Shown: one piece after another, positions 44,141 through 53,609 of the stretch | Position numbering within the stretch: the first letter of the stretch is position 1 | Layout: each line of letters opens with the position of its first letter | Assembly: GCF_018424685.1 (NCBI RefSeq) | Contig: NZ_QTKX01000001.1 | Span: forward strand, 868,001 to 932,000 | Length of the DNA stretch: 64,000 nt | Origin: Mesobacillus boroniphilus | GTDB taxonomy: Bacteria; Bacillota; Bacilli; Bacillales; Cytobacillaceae | Direction of reading: 5' to 3' | The notes under the pieces: model-generated | Told to the model about the DNA's origin: nothing | Databases searched by the model: none | Seen by the model: the letters and a program-made list of their open reading frames with translations, nothing else | Translations under genes and position numbers: made by a program

Positions 44141-45835
44141 ATGCAGTTTAACGATTATCCATATACAAGACCAAATATTGAAGAGGTGGAGGGGAACTTT
44201 AATCAATTGCTAGAGAGGTTCCAATCTGCTGAGTCCTTTGAGGTTCAGGACGGAGTAATGAAAGAGATCAATGAGTTGCGCTCTGAGTTTGAAAGCATGA
44301 GGCAAATTGTCCAAATCCGTCAGACGATTGATACAACGGATGAGTTCTATAAGAAAGAAAAGGATTTTTTCAATGAAGTGGGACCAGCCTATAAGGGTCT
44401 GATCACAAAATATTACGAGGCACTTACAGGTTCTAAATTCCGCTCTCAGTTAGAAGAAAAGTGGGGCAAACAGCTATTCTTATTAGCTGACAGTCAATTA
44501 AAGACGTTCTCTCCTGATGTGTTGAAAGATATGCAGGAAGAAAACAAACTAGTTAGTGAGTATGTTGATTTACTTGCTTCAGCTAAAATCCCGTTTGATG
44601 GAGATGTGAAAAATCTTGCTCAGTTAGTTCCTTATCAACAATCCCCTGACCGTACCATTAGGAAGGAATCCAATGAAGCGAAGTACAACTTTTTCGTTGA
44701 GCATGCGGATCAATTAGATGATTTATACGATAAGCTAGTAAAAATACGTACTAGTATTGCTAAGAAGCTAGGATTCTCTTCTTTTACAGAGTTAGCATAT
44801 GCTCGGCTTTCTCGCACTGATTATGATGCTGAAATGGTAGCAAAGTTCCGTGACCAGGTGAAGGAGTACATCGTTCCTTTAGCTACGAAGCTAAAACAAA
44901 GGCAGCAGGAACGTATTGGTGTTGAAACGTTTAAATATTACGATGACAGCTTCAGCTTTAAGACAGGAAATCCTGATCCTAAAGGAGATGCGGAGTGGAT
45001 TGTCGATCAAGCGAAGAAAATGTACGAGGAAATGTCTCCTGAAACGAATGAGTTTTACACTTATATGGTAGAAAACAACCTAATGGACCTATTAAGTAAA
45101 GCAGGTAAGGCTGGTGGCGGATACTGCACCTATATTAGTAAACATAAGTCACCATACATTTTCGCAAACTTTAATGGAACAAAAGGCGATGTTCGTGTAT
45201 TAAAGCATGAAGTAGGACATGCGTTCCAAGTATTTGAAAGTCGTGTGTTTGAAGTACCTGAGTACGGGTTCCCTACACTAGAAGCGTGCGAAATCCACTC
45301 GATGAGTATGGAATTCTTTGCTTGGCCTTGGATGGATCTTTTCTTCGAGGAAGATACGGATAAGTACAAGTTCTCTCATTTAAGTGAAGCGGTCTTGTTC
45401 ATTCCTTATGGTGTAGCAGTCGATGAATTCCAGCATTTTGTGTATGCCAACCCAGAAGCAACTCCAGCTGAGCGCAAGCAAGCTTGGAGAGAAATCGAGA
45501 AGAAATACCTGCCACATCGCAATTATGAAGGAAATGACTTCCTGGAAAACGGTGGTTTCTGGCAACAGCAGGGACATATTTACAAAGTTCCTTTCTACTA
45601 TATCGATTACACACTAGCTCAAATTTGTGCGTTGCAATTCTGGAAACGTACGCAGGAAAATACAGAGGATGCGTGGAAAGATTACCTGCACCTATGTAAG
45701 CAGGGTGGAAGCCAATCATTCACAGAGCTTGTCAAAGAAGCGAACTTAATTTCTCCATTTGAAGATGGATGTGTGAAATCTGTGATTGATGAGATTGAAG
45801 CTTATTTGAATACAGTTGATGATAAGGCTCTTTAA
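44141..45835 (+). CDS. M3-family oligoendopeptidase (PepF-like)
   Basis: 564 residues, cytoplasmic zinc peptidase. HEVGH at 356-360 with the third ligand Glu in LEACEIHSMSMEFF, plus the conserved GGYCTYI and YYIDYTLAQICALQFW near the C-terminus. Degrades short peptides. AAGGAGG site. Codon use is similar to the core genome. Its stop lies 16 nt before tRNA copy D. Confidence 0.92.
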   Translation: MQFNDYPYTRPNIEEVEGNFNQLLERFQSAESFEVQDGVMKEINELRSEFESMRQIVQIRQTIDTTDEFYKKEKDFFNEVGPAYKGLITKYYEALTGSKFRSQLEEKWGKQLFLLADSQLKTFSPDVLKDMQEENKLVSEYVDLLASAKIPFDGDVKNLAQLVPYQQSPDRTIRKESNEAKYNFFVEHADQLDDLYDKLVKIRTSIAKKLGFSSFTELAYARLSRTDYDAEMVAKFRDQVKEYIVPLATKLKQRQQERIGVETFKYYDDSFSFKTGNPDPKGDAEWIVDQAKKMYEEMSPETNEFYTYMVENNLMDLLSKAGKAGGGYCTYISKHKSPYIFANFNGTKGDVRVLKHEVGHAFQVFESRVFEVPEYGFPTLEACEIHSMSMEFFAWPWMDLFFEEDTDKYKFSHLSEAVLFIPYGVAVDEFQHFVYANPEATPAERKQAWREIEKKYLPHRNYEGNDFLENGGFWQQQGHIYKVPFYYIDYTLAQICALQFWKRTQENTEDAWKDYLHLCKQGGSQSFTELVKEANLISPFEDGCVKSVIDEIEAYLNTVDDKAL

Positions 45836-45851
45836 TGCAGGTGCCAGCAAA

Positions 45852-46027
45852 ATTCAAAACAGCTTGTGATCTGCGTGCCAGGTCAGGTGGGTCGATTCCC
45901 ACGCAGTTCCGCCAAAAAGGTAATGTAGCTAGCTATTCTTTATTGAACCTATAAGGTATATATAATAGACCATATGACCTCCTATGCTTATGCTTGGGTT
46001 TTCCCCGCATATCATAGGAGGTTTTTA
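45852..46027 (+). repeat. tRNA-Sec 3'-part copy D with selC-type flank
   Basis: 45852-45914 matches the tRNA 3' part with a 1-nt loss in the T loop and several changes. Unlike the other copies its downstream flank (aatagaccatatgacctcct ... cataggaggtttttagtatggct, 45963-46036) is homologous to the flank of intact selC (22599-22674), including the terminator. The two are thus paralogous junctions. No gene lies between 45835 and 46210. Confidence 0.85.
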
Positions 46028-46209
46028 GTATGGCTAAATAAAGATAGAAAGGAATTTAATTGTAACACAGCGAACATTCATAGAAGAGGAAAAGCAAGCA
46101 GGATTCAACTTCTAAAAAGATTTAGTGAAGTTGTTTACACCTCATTATGTAAAAAGACCTTAAAGCTTACGCAAGAGTACATTGTTTAAATACTAAGGAG
46201 GCTGATGGA

Positions 46210-46722
46210 TTGAAAATCAGAGAAATGAAATACGGAGAAATAGAGACTGTTAGGAATCTAAGATTGGAAAGTTATCAAGAGTATAGACAATTTGTTTCAA
46301 AAGAGCATTGGGAAGTATTGAAAAATACACTTATTTCCGATAATGATTTAAAAAATAATGCAAAAATATATACGGCTGAACTGGACGGTCAAATTGTAGG
46401 CAGTGTCGTTTTGTTTCCACCATCCATTCAAGCTTATGATTGGAACAAAAACGTTCAAGAGTATCCAGAAATACGTATGCTTGCGGTTAAACCTGGGACA
46501 CGTGGCAAAGGAATTGGGGGAGCATTAGTCGAACATTGTGTTAAAGTTTCTAAAGATGAAAATAACTCACATATTGGACTACACACAGCTTCTTTCATGA
46601 AAAAGGCATTAGCTCTTTATGTAAGTATGGGTTTTGAACGAGTACCTGAACTTGATTTAGAACCTATGAATGATGGAATTATTGTAAAAGCCTTCATTAT
46701 GGATTTGAACAAGAACACTTAG
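46210..46722 (+). CDS. GNAT-family N-acetyltransferase
   Basis: 170 residues; motif A RMLAVKPGTRGKGIGGALVEH (RGKGIG) and a terminal YVSMGFERVPEL strand. TTG start behind AAGGAGG. Cargo of the copy D to copy E segment. Confidence 0.87.
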   Translation: MKIREMKYGEIETVRNLRLESYQEYRQFVSKEHWEVLKNTLISDNDLKNNAKIYTAELDGQIVGSVVLFPPSIQAYDWNKNVQEYPEIRMLAVKPGTRGKGIGGALVEHCVKVSKDENNSHIGLHTASFMKKALALYVSMGFERVPELDLEPMNDGIIVKAFIMDLNKNT

Positions 46723-46947
46723 TGAGGTTCATTTCTTATTTTAGATTCATGCCATATTATTAATTTCTTACTATCTGATCCTACAACTCAGGGATATATT
46801 GTAACTGGGTGGAACAAATTGGTGCCATGCTTTGTGCCAAATTGATGTTATAAATCACATGCAAACACAATTAACCATGAAAGTTTGCTTTGACAATTAT
46901 TTAGAATTATCAAGTCACTGGAAAAACAGTTGTCGGCAAATAAAAAA

Positions 46948-47045
46948 GGTTTCGACCTACGTGCAAGGTCAGGTGGGTTCGATTCCCACCGAATCCCGCC
47001 AAATACATAAATTAGTAACCGCTCAGAATGCTGGGCGGTTTTTAT
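46948..47045 (+). repeat. tRNA-Sec 3'-part copy E, the most decayed
   Basis: The T arm and acceptor (ggtcaggtgggttcgattcc, then atcccgcca) are clear; the anticodon part is degraded. Followed by acataaattagtaaccgctcagaatgctgggcggttttta. Upstream ggaaaaacagttgtcggcaaat matches copy A. Right end of the tRNA-associated region. The 611 bp between 46722 and 47333 hold this copy and two terminators. Confidence 0.8.
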
Positions 47046-47208
47046 TAAGCTAATGACAGTTGGCTATGCGAAGTGCCTTTCGTCTTTTAAGAAGCGAAAG
47101 GTAGCTGTGCTTCATTAAATGGCTACAGAGCATTTTGGACAGAACTTACCAAGAGAGCACATATACTTGAGATGTTTCTTGATTAGTTAATTTCATGTAT
47201 TTTACCTG

Positions 47209-47255
47209 AAGCTTCTCATAAGGTGAGCAACCTAAAGGGAAGCTTCTTTTTTTAT
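47209..47255 (+). terminator. Terminator-like hairpin
   Basis: gaagcttc ... gaagcttc with T run; no clear gene feeds it. Confidence 0.55.
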
Positions 47256-47285
47256 TGTTGCCATGCCGAGGAAAAAACGAATTAA

Positions 47286-47320
47286 AATAAAAAGACGAAC
47301 AATACAAATCTTGTTCGTCT
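47286..47320 (-). terminator. Terminator of the 2-hydroxyacid dehydrogenase gene
   Basis: Stem agacgaacaa/ttgttcgtct; on the minus strand followed by tttttatttt. Confidence 0.85.
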
Positions 47321-47332
47321 AAAGTGTAATCT

Positions 47333-48325
47333 TCAACCTTGAATTTTAGAATTTTGATTTCTGCCTGTCTTTGCAACTCTCATCGTTTCTTTAATATATT
47401 CCGCTGATTGATGCAGCCATTCAAGTTCTTGGGGGTCGAGAGCAATTTCTAATTGTTTTTCTACTCCATTTCTCCCGATGATACATGGCATACTTAATGC
47501 AACATCTCTATCATATCCATATTGTCCGTGTAATGTTGTGGATACCGGATAAACACTGCGTTCATCCAGCATAACCGCCTTTGCTAGTGTAATAGCAGCT
47601 TGTGCAACACCCGCATTTGTCCACCCTTTTCCATTTAAAACATCAAAGGCTGCCTTTACAACTTGTTTTTTCAAACCGTCCCGACTTAATGGTTCTTTTC
47701 CTTGAAAAACTTTGTCCAATTCTCTTTCACCAAATCCTTGCAAACTTAAGCGGCTTAATACTGGGAAAGCTGTATGCCCGTGTTCGCCCATCATATAACC
47801 TGTTACACTTTTTGGATCAATGTCATAATTAGTAGCAATTATTTTACGAAGTCTTGCAGAATCAAGCATAGTTCCGGTGCCGAATATGCGCCCCTTCGGA
47901 TAGTCAAATTCATTTTCTGCTATGTACAACATGGTATCTAACGGATTTGTTATTAGAATAATGATTGCATCTTTCGTATATTTAGTAATTCCTGTCATAA
48001 CTTCACGAATTACCTCAGAATTGACAACAGCTAATTGTGCCCTGTCCGGCATCGCATCTTCATCACTTTTTATCATGCTGGGACCAGCAGCACAGATAAT
48101 CACATCTGCATCCATACATTCGGAATAATCTCCAGCATGGACTGTTGTATTTGACATATATGTTAGAGCGGTTGCATGTTCTTGATCAAGAGCTTCGCCG
48201 TAAGCAACATCCTTATCTATATCAATGACAGCTATTTCCGCAAAAAGTCCTAATTTCATGGCATCTGCCAGAACATAAGAACCAACATGGCCTACTCCTA
48301 CAACAACTAACTTATTTTTTTTCAT
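47333..48325 (-). CDS. L-lactate/L-2-hydroxyisocaproate dehydrogenase-family protein
   Basis: 330 residues of the LDH/MDH family. NAD motif VVGVGHVGSYVLADAM (GxGxxG), ITNPLDTMLY with the catalytic-pair Asp, GEHGHTAFPVLSRL with the catalytic His. The substrate loop GPSMIKSDEDAMPDRAQLAV differs from classical LDH and from MDH (usual RxxR) and resembles 2-hydroxyisocaproate dehydrogenases, so a branched or larger 2-oxoacid is likely. Start ATG 48325 behind GGGGGGAAA. Just outside the tRNA-bounded region. Confidence 0.8.
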   Translation of the reverse strand: MKKNKLVVVGVGHVGSYVLADAMKLGLFAEIAVIDIDKDVAYGEALDQEHATALTYMSNTTVHAGDYSECMDADVIICAAGPSMIKSDEDAMPDRAQLAVVNSEVIREVMTGITKYTKDAIIILITNPLDTMLYIAENEFDYPKGRIFGTGTMLDSARLRKIIATNYDIDPKSVTGYMMGEHGHTAFPVLSRLSLQGFGERELDKVFQGKEPLSRDGLKKQVVKAAFDVLNGKGWTNAGVAQAAITLAKAVMLDERSVYPVSTTLHGQYGYDRDVALSMPCIIGRNGVEKQLEIALDPQELEWLHQSAEYIKETMRVAKTGRNQNSKIQG

Positions 48326-48617
48326 GGTTTCCCCCCTGATCAATTGATATCTATATTTTAACATAATTAAGAAAATACTGAATATTTTAATCAGGTTTTT
48401 GCGCCGTTCTTAAAATCTGTATAAAGATTCTTGTTAGGGTACATGGAGTTTATCGGTTTTGTTTGAATATGTCATTCTTTTCAGTAGGACATTGGATTAC
48501 GAATCTACATTATTGTAAACCAATATTGTGACGTTTTCTCCGTACATTCGTCTATTTATAAAAGGATGCGATTTTTATCCAAAATAGGTGAAATTATTGA
48601 ATGGATGTGAGGGACAA

Positions 48618-49736
48618 ATGAAAAGAATGTCAAAATTCCTTTTTTATTTTATTTTAATCCTTTTGCTAGCTTCCTGTAATACGGAAGTTAACGAAAATGG
48701 TAGCCCTAATGCCAATGGAGAATCTCAATCAACAAGTAAAGAAAACCCTCAACCTAATGTAAAAGGTGTGGAGGATGTTGATGTCTTGAATACTCATGGA
48801 AGCATTGATGGGATTGAAAGGATGCAACGTTTCTATGAAGATATGAAGAGTGGGCTGCCATCTGATTTACGTATCGTTTTCTACACGATTGAAGGGGATC
48901 CAATTGTAAAGGATTTGAAATTCAATGGGGAATCTCTTGAGGTGAAGAATGATACCACTCGTGATGCATATGGTAGTGGGGGAATTCAAACGATTACCTG
49001 TGGCCAACTGATTGAAGAAGTGAATCCTACCAATACCTCCTACATAGCAACTGAATGTAAAGAGATTCCATACGGGATGGAAGAGATTTTACAAATTCAA
49101 TACAACATGAGTCAACAGGATCTGTTTGAAATCGACCTAAAGTATGGTGAGAACCTAGAGAACGAAATAAATACGAAAACTGTCGAGATCAAAAAAGAAG
49201 ACGGTACGACTGAACCGCTTCATATGGCTGAAAATGTTAAGCAAGAGCTGTATAAAATGCTAGTCTTCGCAAATTACTTGGATGAAAAAGACTTCGTTAC
49301 ATCATGTGATCGCCCTAACGCCATAAAATACAATTTAATGGTGTATATAAATGGAGGGAAGCGGGAAATTAGCTGGAAGGATTGTGACGAGAGCCTGGAT
49401 GGGCTGAAGTTTACAAAGATTGCAAATTACATCATCACGGAATCTGAGCAGCCACAAAAGGAAAAGCCAGAAGTAATCGTTCAAGGCTATGTGCTTGAAC
49501 GGAAAAATAACACTCTGTTAATAGGGGAAGAATTAAACAAGCTTGACTATGAGTGGATGAAAGACGAAATAAAGCAGATGGACATGAATTCATTTATATT
49601 TGATTTTACCGAACTAGAAGGAGTTCCTCTTGAAGAGTTCCAACTTGGTGATAAAATCCGAGCAACGATAGACGGCAGCATCAGCGGATCGAAGCCAGGA
49701 AGAGCCAAAGTGAAAGACATTAAGAAAATTGAGTAA
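48618..49736 (+). CDS. Lipoprotein with DUF4362 and DUF3221 domains
   Basis: 372 residues. Lipoprotein signal ending LLLASC (C20), Asn/Ser-rich linker, DUF4362-like domain at about 55-160 (LNTHGSIDGIERMQRFYEDM, TIEGDPIVKDLKFNG), a middle region, and a DUF3221/YobA-like C-terminus (VIVQGYVLERKNNTLLIG, GDKIRATIDG). Anchored outside the membrane; function unknown. ATG 48618 after GTGAGGGA. Confidence 0.78.
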   Translation: MKRMSKFLFYFILILLLASCNTEVNENGSPNANGESQSTSKENPQPNVKGVEDVDVLNTHGSIDGIERMQRFYEDMKSGLPSDLRIVFYTIEGDPIVKDLKFNGESLEVKNDTTRDAYGSGGIQTITCGQLIEEVNPTNTSYIATECKEIPYGMEEILQIQYNMSQQDLFEIDLKYGENLENEINTKTVEIKKEDGTTEPLHMAENVKQELYKMLVFANYLDEKDFVTSCDRPNAIKYNLMVYINGGKREISWKDCDESLDGLKFTKIANYIITESEQPQKEKPEVIVQGYVLERKNNTLLIGEELNKLDYEWMKDEIKQMDMNSFIFDFTELEGVPLEEFQLGDKIRATIDGSISGSKPGRAKVKDIKKIE

Positions 49737-49929
49737 TGGTGATGTAGGATTACGGGTTCTTTTTGGTTTTGGAGTAGATAAAGCTAATTAGCAACTAATA
49801 ATAGCAATAGTTTTGAAACTAAATTAGCGATAAACAAAGCGATGGTCTTAATCTTTAGTAGTTCAGTTAATAATTTTAAAAAAATATCTTAACCATTTCC
49901 AAAAGCAATACAAAGATCAATTTATTAAT

Positions 49930-49966
49930 AAATGCCTTGCTACCATTACAGAGCAAGGCATTATTC
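49930..49966. terminator. Terminator of the LCP gene
   Basis: Stem aatgccttgct/agcaaggcatt; serves the minus-strand gene and possibly the lipoprotein. Confidence 0.8.
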
Positions 49967-49996
49967 TTAGCTGGATGGTAATAACCTGAACTGCTT

Positions 49997-50920
49997 TTAA
50001 TCTTTATCTAAAAAAGCCTTAAGGTCGTCCTTGCTTTGATCAAAATCCACTTCCAACACTTCGCCAATTTCTTCTTGCCGCATATTTACATAGCTGCCAT
50101 CCTGCGGTATCCGTATTGTTTGCATTTCTCCGGCCTTATTAGTCAATACGTCTTTTCCAATGGCTAAAAGGGTGGTTGAGTCGATACTTGTATCAACGTA
50201 AGTATGTAATAGATCCAACAGTTCAGGAAGCTTGGTCACGCTATTAAGACTTACCGACTCTTCCTTTAATTTTGAAACTACTTCTTGCTGTCTTTGAACT
50301 CGTCCGAAGTCGCTTAAACGGTCCTGGCGGAAACGGACATATCCTAAGAGCTCTTCGCCATGAAGCTGTTGGGTTCCTTTTTCCAATGTCATTCCAATCC
50401 CATCTGACATTTCATATGGTATGTCTACCTTTATGCCGTTTGGCACTAAGAGGTCGACTGCTTTTACGAAGCCTTTAAAATCAACGATTGCATAATGATG
50501 TATGTCTAACCCGAAATTCATTTTTATTGTTTGTCTCAATAATTCGGTTCCACCCAGGGAATACGCTGCATTTAATTTTTGCTTCCCATGGCCAGGTATG
50601 GAGACATACATATCCCTCATTAGTGAAATAAGTTTTACATTGTTAGATTGAGGATTGTAATGTGCAACCATGATTGTATCCGTTCGGGCTTGTTTTTCAC
50701 CGCGTGAGTCACTTCCTAGTAAAAGAACGTTCACTTCCTCTTTAGTATCCTTCTCTCCTTGAAACGGCTCTGCTTCAGCTTTTTTAAATGGTTGATTTAT
50801 TGCTTTATAAGTTCCTTCTATGTACTGAAAAATCGTAAACATACCAACCATAAAGATCCCAAGTATAAGCAGCGCACCAAAAACTCTGACCCATCTCACT
50901 TTTCTCTTTTTTACTGCCAT
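49997..50920 (-). CDS. LytR-CpsA-Psr family wall-polymer ligase
   Basis: 307 residues: N-terminal membrane helix (about 12-32), then LCP domain with VLLLGSDSRGEKQARTDTIM, ISLMRDMYVSIPGHGKQKLN, and YVRFRQDRLSDFGRVQRQQ; these hold the Arg and Asp residues binding the polyprenyl pyrophosphate. Transfers teichoic acid or other glycopolymers to peptidoglycan. Equivalent to one of TagT/TagU/TagV; which one is unclear. Confidence 0.92.
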   Translation of the reverse strand: MAVKKRKVRWVRVFGALLILGIFMVGMFTIFQYIEGTYKAINQPFKKAEAEPFQGEKDTKEEVNVLLLGSDSRGEKQARTDTIMVAHYNPQSNNVKLISLMRDMYVSIPGHGKQKLNAAYSLGGTELLRQTIKMNFGLDIHHYAIVDFKGFVKAVDLLVPNGIKVDIPYEMSDGIGMTLEKGTQQLHGEELLGYVRFRQDRLSDFGRVQRQQEVVSKLKEESVSLNSVTKLPELLDLLHTYVDTSIDSTTLLAIGKDVLTNKAGEMQTIRIPQDGSYVNMRQEEIGEVLEVDFDQSKDDLKAFLDKD

Positions 50921-51079
50921 TTTAACAACACCTATTCCATCCTTATAATGAAGTAGTCATTATCCCATAGTTAGATTTCAATCTTGGTGATATTTGATTA
51001 CAATTGTTTAAAAATCTGCTGACAAACAGTTTAGTTGCTGTAATACATATAAAAATCCGGTTCCCAGGCGGATTTGTAA

Positions 51080-51835
51080 TCACTCAAGTGTAACTTTTCT
51101 CCACAAAACAGGGCTTTGTCTATAAGCGTCAACCAAGCCTTTTTCTTTGATGAATTTTTTTCCAACAGCTTTAAAAGGCAGTGTGACTTGGAGGTTATTC
51201 TTGAAGGGTGTATACGATAGGGATACGGTATGTTGATCAAGCCATTCTGCATGGATGGATTGGTTATCAGCAAATGAAAATTTCTGCGGAAAGCCATTTC
51301 GGTAAAAATAATGCTCCTGTGCTTTTGGTGTTCCTGGATCGTTGAGGCAAATATACAATGATAGGTTGTCGCAGAATTTTAATAGATTTAAGTGGAAGGA
51401 CAACAACTCGTTTTTTTTGATTCCTAATTCCTTGAGCAACTCCTGCTGTCTTTGTTTTTCTTCGTTCCAAAAATTCTTCCCGATCGTGCTTGTGGCGTCC
51501 TTCAGGAATGATGCGTAGTGTAGGCTGCACAGGAGGCCGGCGTATGGATCCATTTGAGCGATCTCGTCAATTCCTTTTGTGTAAAAGGCAAGTTTCGGGC
51601 TTCCTGGGTAATCCATAAAGGAGTATGGCTGCTGGGTCTGTTCATTCCATAAGGGATCTTTGTCTGGCTCAATCCAGCACCGGTCGTGTTCCCGCACGGC
51701 GAGGACCACCGAATTTTTCCTCTCTTTTCCGAGAAAATAATCATCTCTCCAATTTTGTGCTGCATCATGCGAAACCTTGGCATGGTCGTGCTGGGCCACC
51801 ATAACGAATTCGTGTTCCCTTTCATGGATGATCAT
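51080..51835 (-). CDS. DUF3891 family protein
   Basis: 251 residues; opening MVAQHDHAKVSHDAAQNW and AVREHDRCWIEPD, then LLCSLHYASF, are the His/Asp-rich hallmarks of DUF3891, probably metal-binding. Soluble. Function unknown. AAGGAG site before ATG 51835. Confidence 0.82.
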   Translation of the reverse strand: MIIHEREHEFVMVAQHDHAKVSHDAAQNWRDDYFLGKERKNSVVLAVREHDRCWIEPDKDPLWNEQTQQPYSFMDYPGSPKLAFYTKGIDEIAQMDPYAGLLCSLHYASFLKDATSTIGKNFWNEEKQRQQELLKELGIKKNELLSFHLNLLKFCDNLSLYICLNDPGTPKAQEHYFYRNGFPQKFSFADNQSIHAEWLDQHTVSLSYTPFKNNLQVTLPFKAVGKKFIKEKGLVDAYRQSPVLWRKVTLE

Positions 51836-51954
51836 TTCTTTACACTCCTTTGTTAGTTAGCATATTTTAATAGGTAGGTATATGCTAGAATTTAGTATTT
51901 TTAGTCATTCATAAAAAATGTTATAATTTCCTGGTTAGGAAGTAGGTGTTCAGT

Positions 51955-52263
51955 ATGCAAAATACGGCTATCAGTCGTTTTCGTTTGATGGGTTTGCTTG
52001 AAGGTGGATCGTTGTTGGTGCTTGTGTTCATTGCGATGCCGCTTAAGTATTTGGCTGGTTTTCCCGAGGCTGTTAGGTTCGTAGGTTCTTTGCACGGTTT
52101 TTTATTTGTTTTATATGTGCTTATGCTTATATATACGACATTTAAGGTCCGATGGTCGTTTTTATGGGCAGTTAGTGCGTTTACAGTTGCGTTCATTCCT
52201 TTTGGCAATATGGTTTTGGACCGCTTTTTACGGCGGACTTTTTCAGTAAAGGAAGTTTCATAA
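51955..52263 (+). CDS. DUF3817 membrane protein
   Basis: 102 residues, three helices, with FRLMGLLEGGSLLVLVFIAM and VRFVGSLHGFLFVLYVLM, the DUF3817 pattern. ATG 51955. Its stop abuts the next ATG directly, so the two are coupled. Confidence 0.82.
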   Translation: MQNTAISRFRLMGLLEGGSLLVLVFIAMPLKYLAGFPEAVRFVGSLHGFLFVLYVLMLIYTTFKVRWSFLWAVSAFTVAFIPFGNMVLDRFLRRTFSVKEVS

Positions 52264-52530
52264 ATGAATGTAATCCAAAAGCTTTTTTCAAAAAAAAAGA
52301 AAGCGAAGGTTGAATTCTGTCAGCGTAATTTGGAGCAGTTTTTACAGGAAGAGAATTATGCTGCCTATAATGAGTTCTTAAGCCGCAAAAATATTGTGCA
52401 TAAGGAATTCGAATGTCAGAGCAGGTGCAAGGAATGCAGAATGTCCCCGTATGCAATGGTAAATGGCGATTTTGTAACCGCTGAGAATTCTGAAGAGTTA
52501 CTTAAAAAAATGGCTGAATATATAGATTAA
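52264..52530 (+). CDS. DUF1450 (YuzB-like) cysteine protein
   Basis: 88 residues; VEFCQRNLEQF, CQSRCKECRMSPYAMVNGDF and ENSEELLKKM follow the YuzB/DUF1450 layout (FCxxN, clustered Cys, P(Y/F)AxVNG). The cysteines could hold a metal or be redox active. Starts at the base after the DUF3817 stop. Function unknown. Confidence 0.75.
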   Translation: MNVIQKLFSKKKKAKVEFCQRNLEQFLQEENYAAYNEFLSRKNIVHKEFECQSRCKECRMSPYAMVNGDFVTAENSEELLKKMAEYID

Positions 52531-52560
52531 AAAAAAGCATCAATCACGATGCTTTTTTAT
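52531..52560. terminator. Bidirectional terminator
   Basis: Stem aaaaaagcatc/gatgctttttt between convergent genes. Confidence 0.9.
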
Positions 52561-52571
52561 ATGCCAAAAAA

Positions 52572-52763
52572 TTATTGGTTGTTAGGTGGGCCTTCTCCGC
52601 CGGGAAAAATAAAAGACTTGTCGTGCATGGCCTGGTCTTGTTCAATTCGGTGATTTTCCGAATCAAGCTTCGGGTGACCAGTTCCTTTCTTTCGATCCAT
52701 ATAAATAGCAAGGGGAACCAAAATAATTAACGGGGAAAACAATGCTAACCACATCATGTTCAT
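52572..52763 (-). CDS. Small membrane protein, 63 aa
   Basis: One helix (MWLALFSPLIILVPLAIYM) with a hydrophilic tail ending FPGGEGPPNNQ. GGAGAAATGAAC site. No family recognised. The 275 bp to the next gene show no feature. Confidence 0.65.
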   Translation of the reverse strand: MNMMWLALFSPLIILVPLAIYMDRKKGTGHPKLDSENHRIEQDQAMHDKSFIFPGGEGPPNNQ

Positions 52764-53038
52764 TTCTCCTTTCGTCTATAACCAGTCAATGTAAAGGTTC
52801 AGGATAAAATGATAATTACAACTAGAGAAATAATATTGATCAATAAAGGGGAGCGCTCTTTTTCACTTTTCTTACTGACTTTCTCCTGATACTTCTTTTG
52901 GTTTTCTTATTGTTTGAAAATTGCCCTTTATAAAGAATCCCCCTTTAAGTTGATTTTAACATAAATATCCATATGAAATGGGGTAGTTTTAAAAATCCTT
53001 CTTGAAACATATTTGTTTAATAGAAGGAGTTGATTCAA

Positions 53039-53392
53039 ATGAATTTTGAAATGCAAAAAGCCAACCTGCTGGCAGAGAATATAAAAGGTTTTGCGGAGTT
53101 TGTCCAGAAATGTTATGACAACAAATCTAGTTTAATTCTAGATCATGATAAACTGTACCAGGTTAAGCTTTGGGTGGAGGAATATAAATTTCACTCGCTC
53201 GCTGAAGAGATTTCGAGAATCAACATGTTTGAGTGGGATGAAAAATACACCTTTTTGTTGGTGGAGCGATTTTGGAAAGGTCTGAGGATCATTGATGATT
53301 ATGTTGAATATTATCATTCAGACTTGTTTATCCTGACAGCGAGAATCCATACACTTAAAAATTTGAGTGCACTTTTTTCGCTGACTATTTGA
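53039..53392 (+). CDS. Hypothetical helical protein, 117 aa
   Basis: All-helical, soluble, aromatic-rich (FAEFVQKCYDNKSS, WVEEYKFHSLAEEISRINM, FWKGLRIIDDYVEYYHSD). ATG 53039 lies 8-9 nt after GAAGGAG. Not recognised. Confidence 0.65.
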   Translation: MNFEMQKANLLAENIKGFAEFVQKCYDNKSSLILDHDKLYQVKLWVEEYKFHSLAEEISRINMFEWDEKYTFLLVERFWKGLRIIDDYVEYYHSDLFILTARIHTLKNLSALFSLTI

Positions 53393-53609
53393 TTTTTGCT
53401 GTGAAAAAGGAGACACCATTCAAAAACTGATATGTTAAATTTGTAACAAAGGTTACGATAAAAGCTTATCACGTAATAATAAATACAGTTTTTTCCCTTG
53501 TTGGTATAAGTTAAAGTTTCAACCAATGATTCACTAGTGTGATATGATTGTAAGCCTGTTAGCCTATTATAGGGCCTGTTTAGTCTAATAAACCAACAGG
53601 AGGTTTACA

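Noticed and set aside
44001..44213. 70-codon ORF before the oligoendopeptidase
   Set aside because: Overlaps the start of the real gene in another frame and has no binding site.
46832..47053. 73-codon ORF across tRNA copy E
   Set aside because: Frame passes through the tRNA-derived repeat and terminator; no binding site.
51031..51825. Alternative minus-strand frames in the DUF3891 gene
   Set aside because: Out-of-frame shadows; the DUF3891 frame has the conserved His/Asp motifs and a good start.
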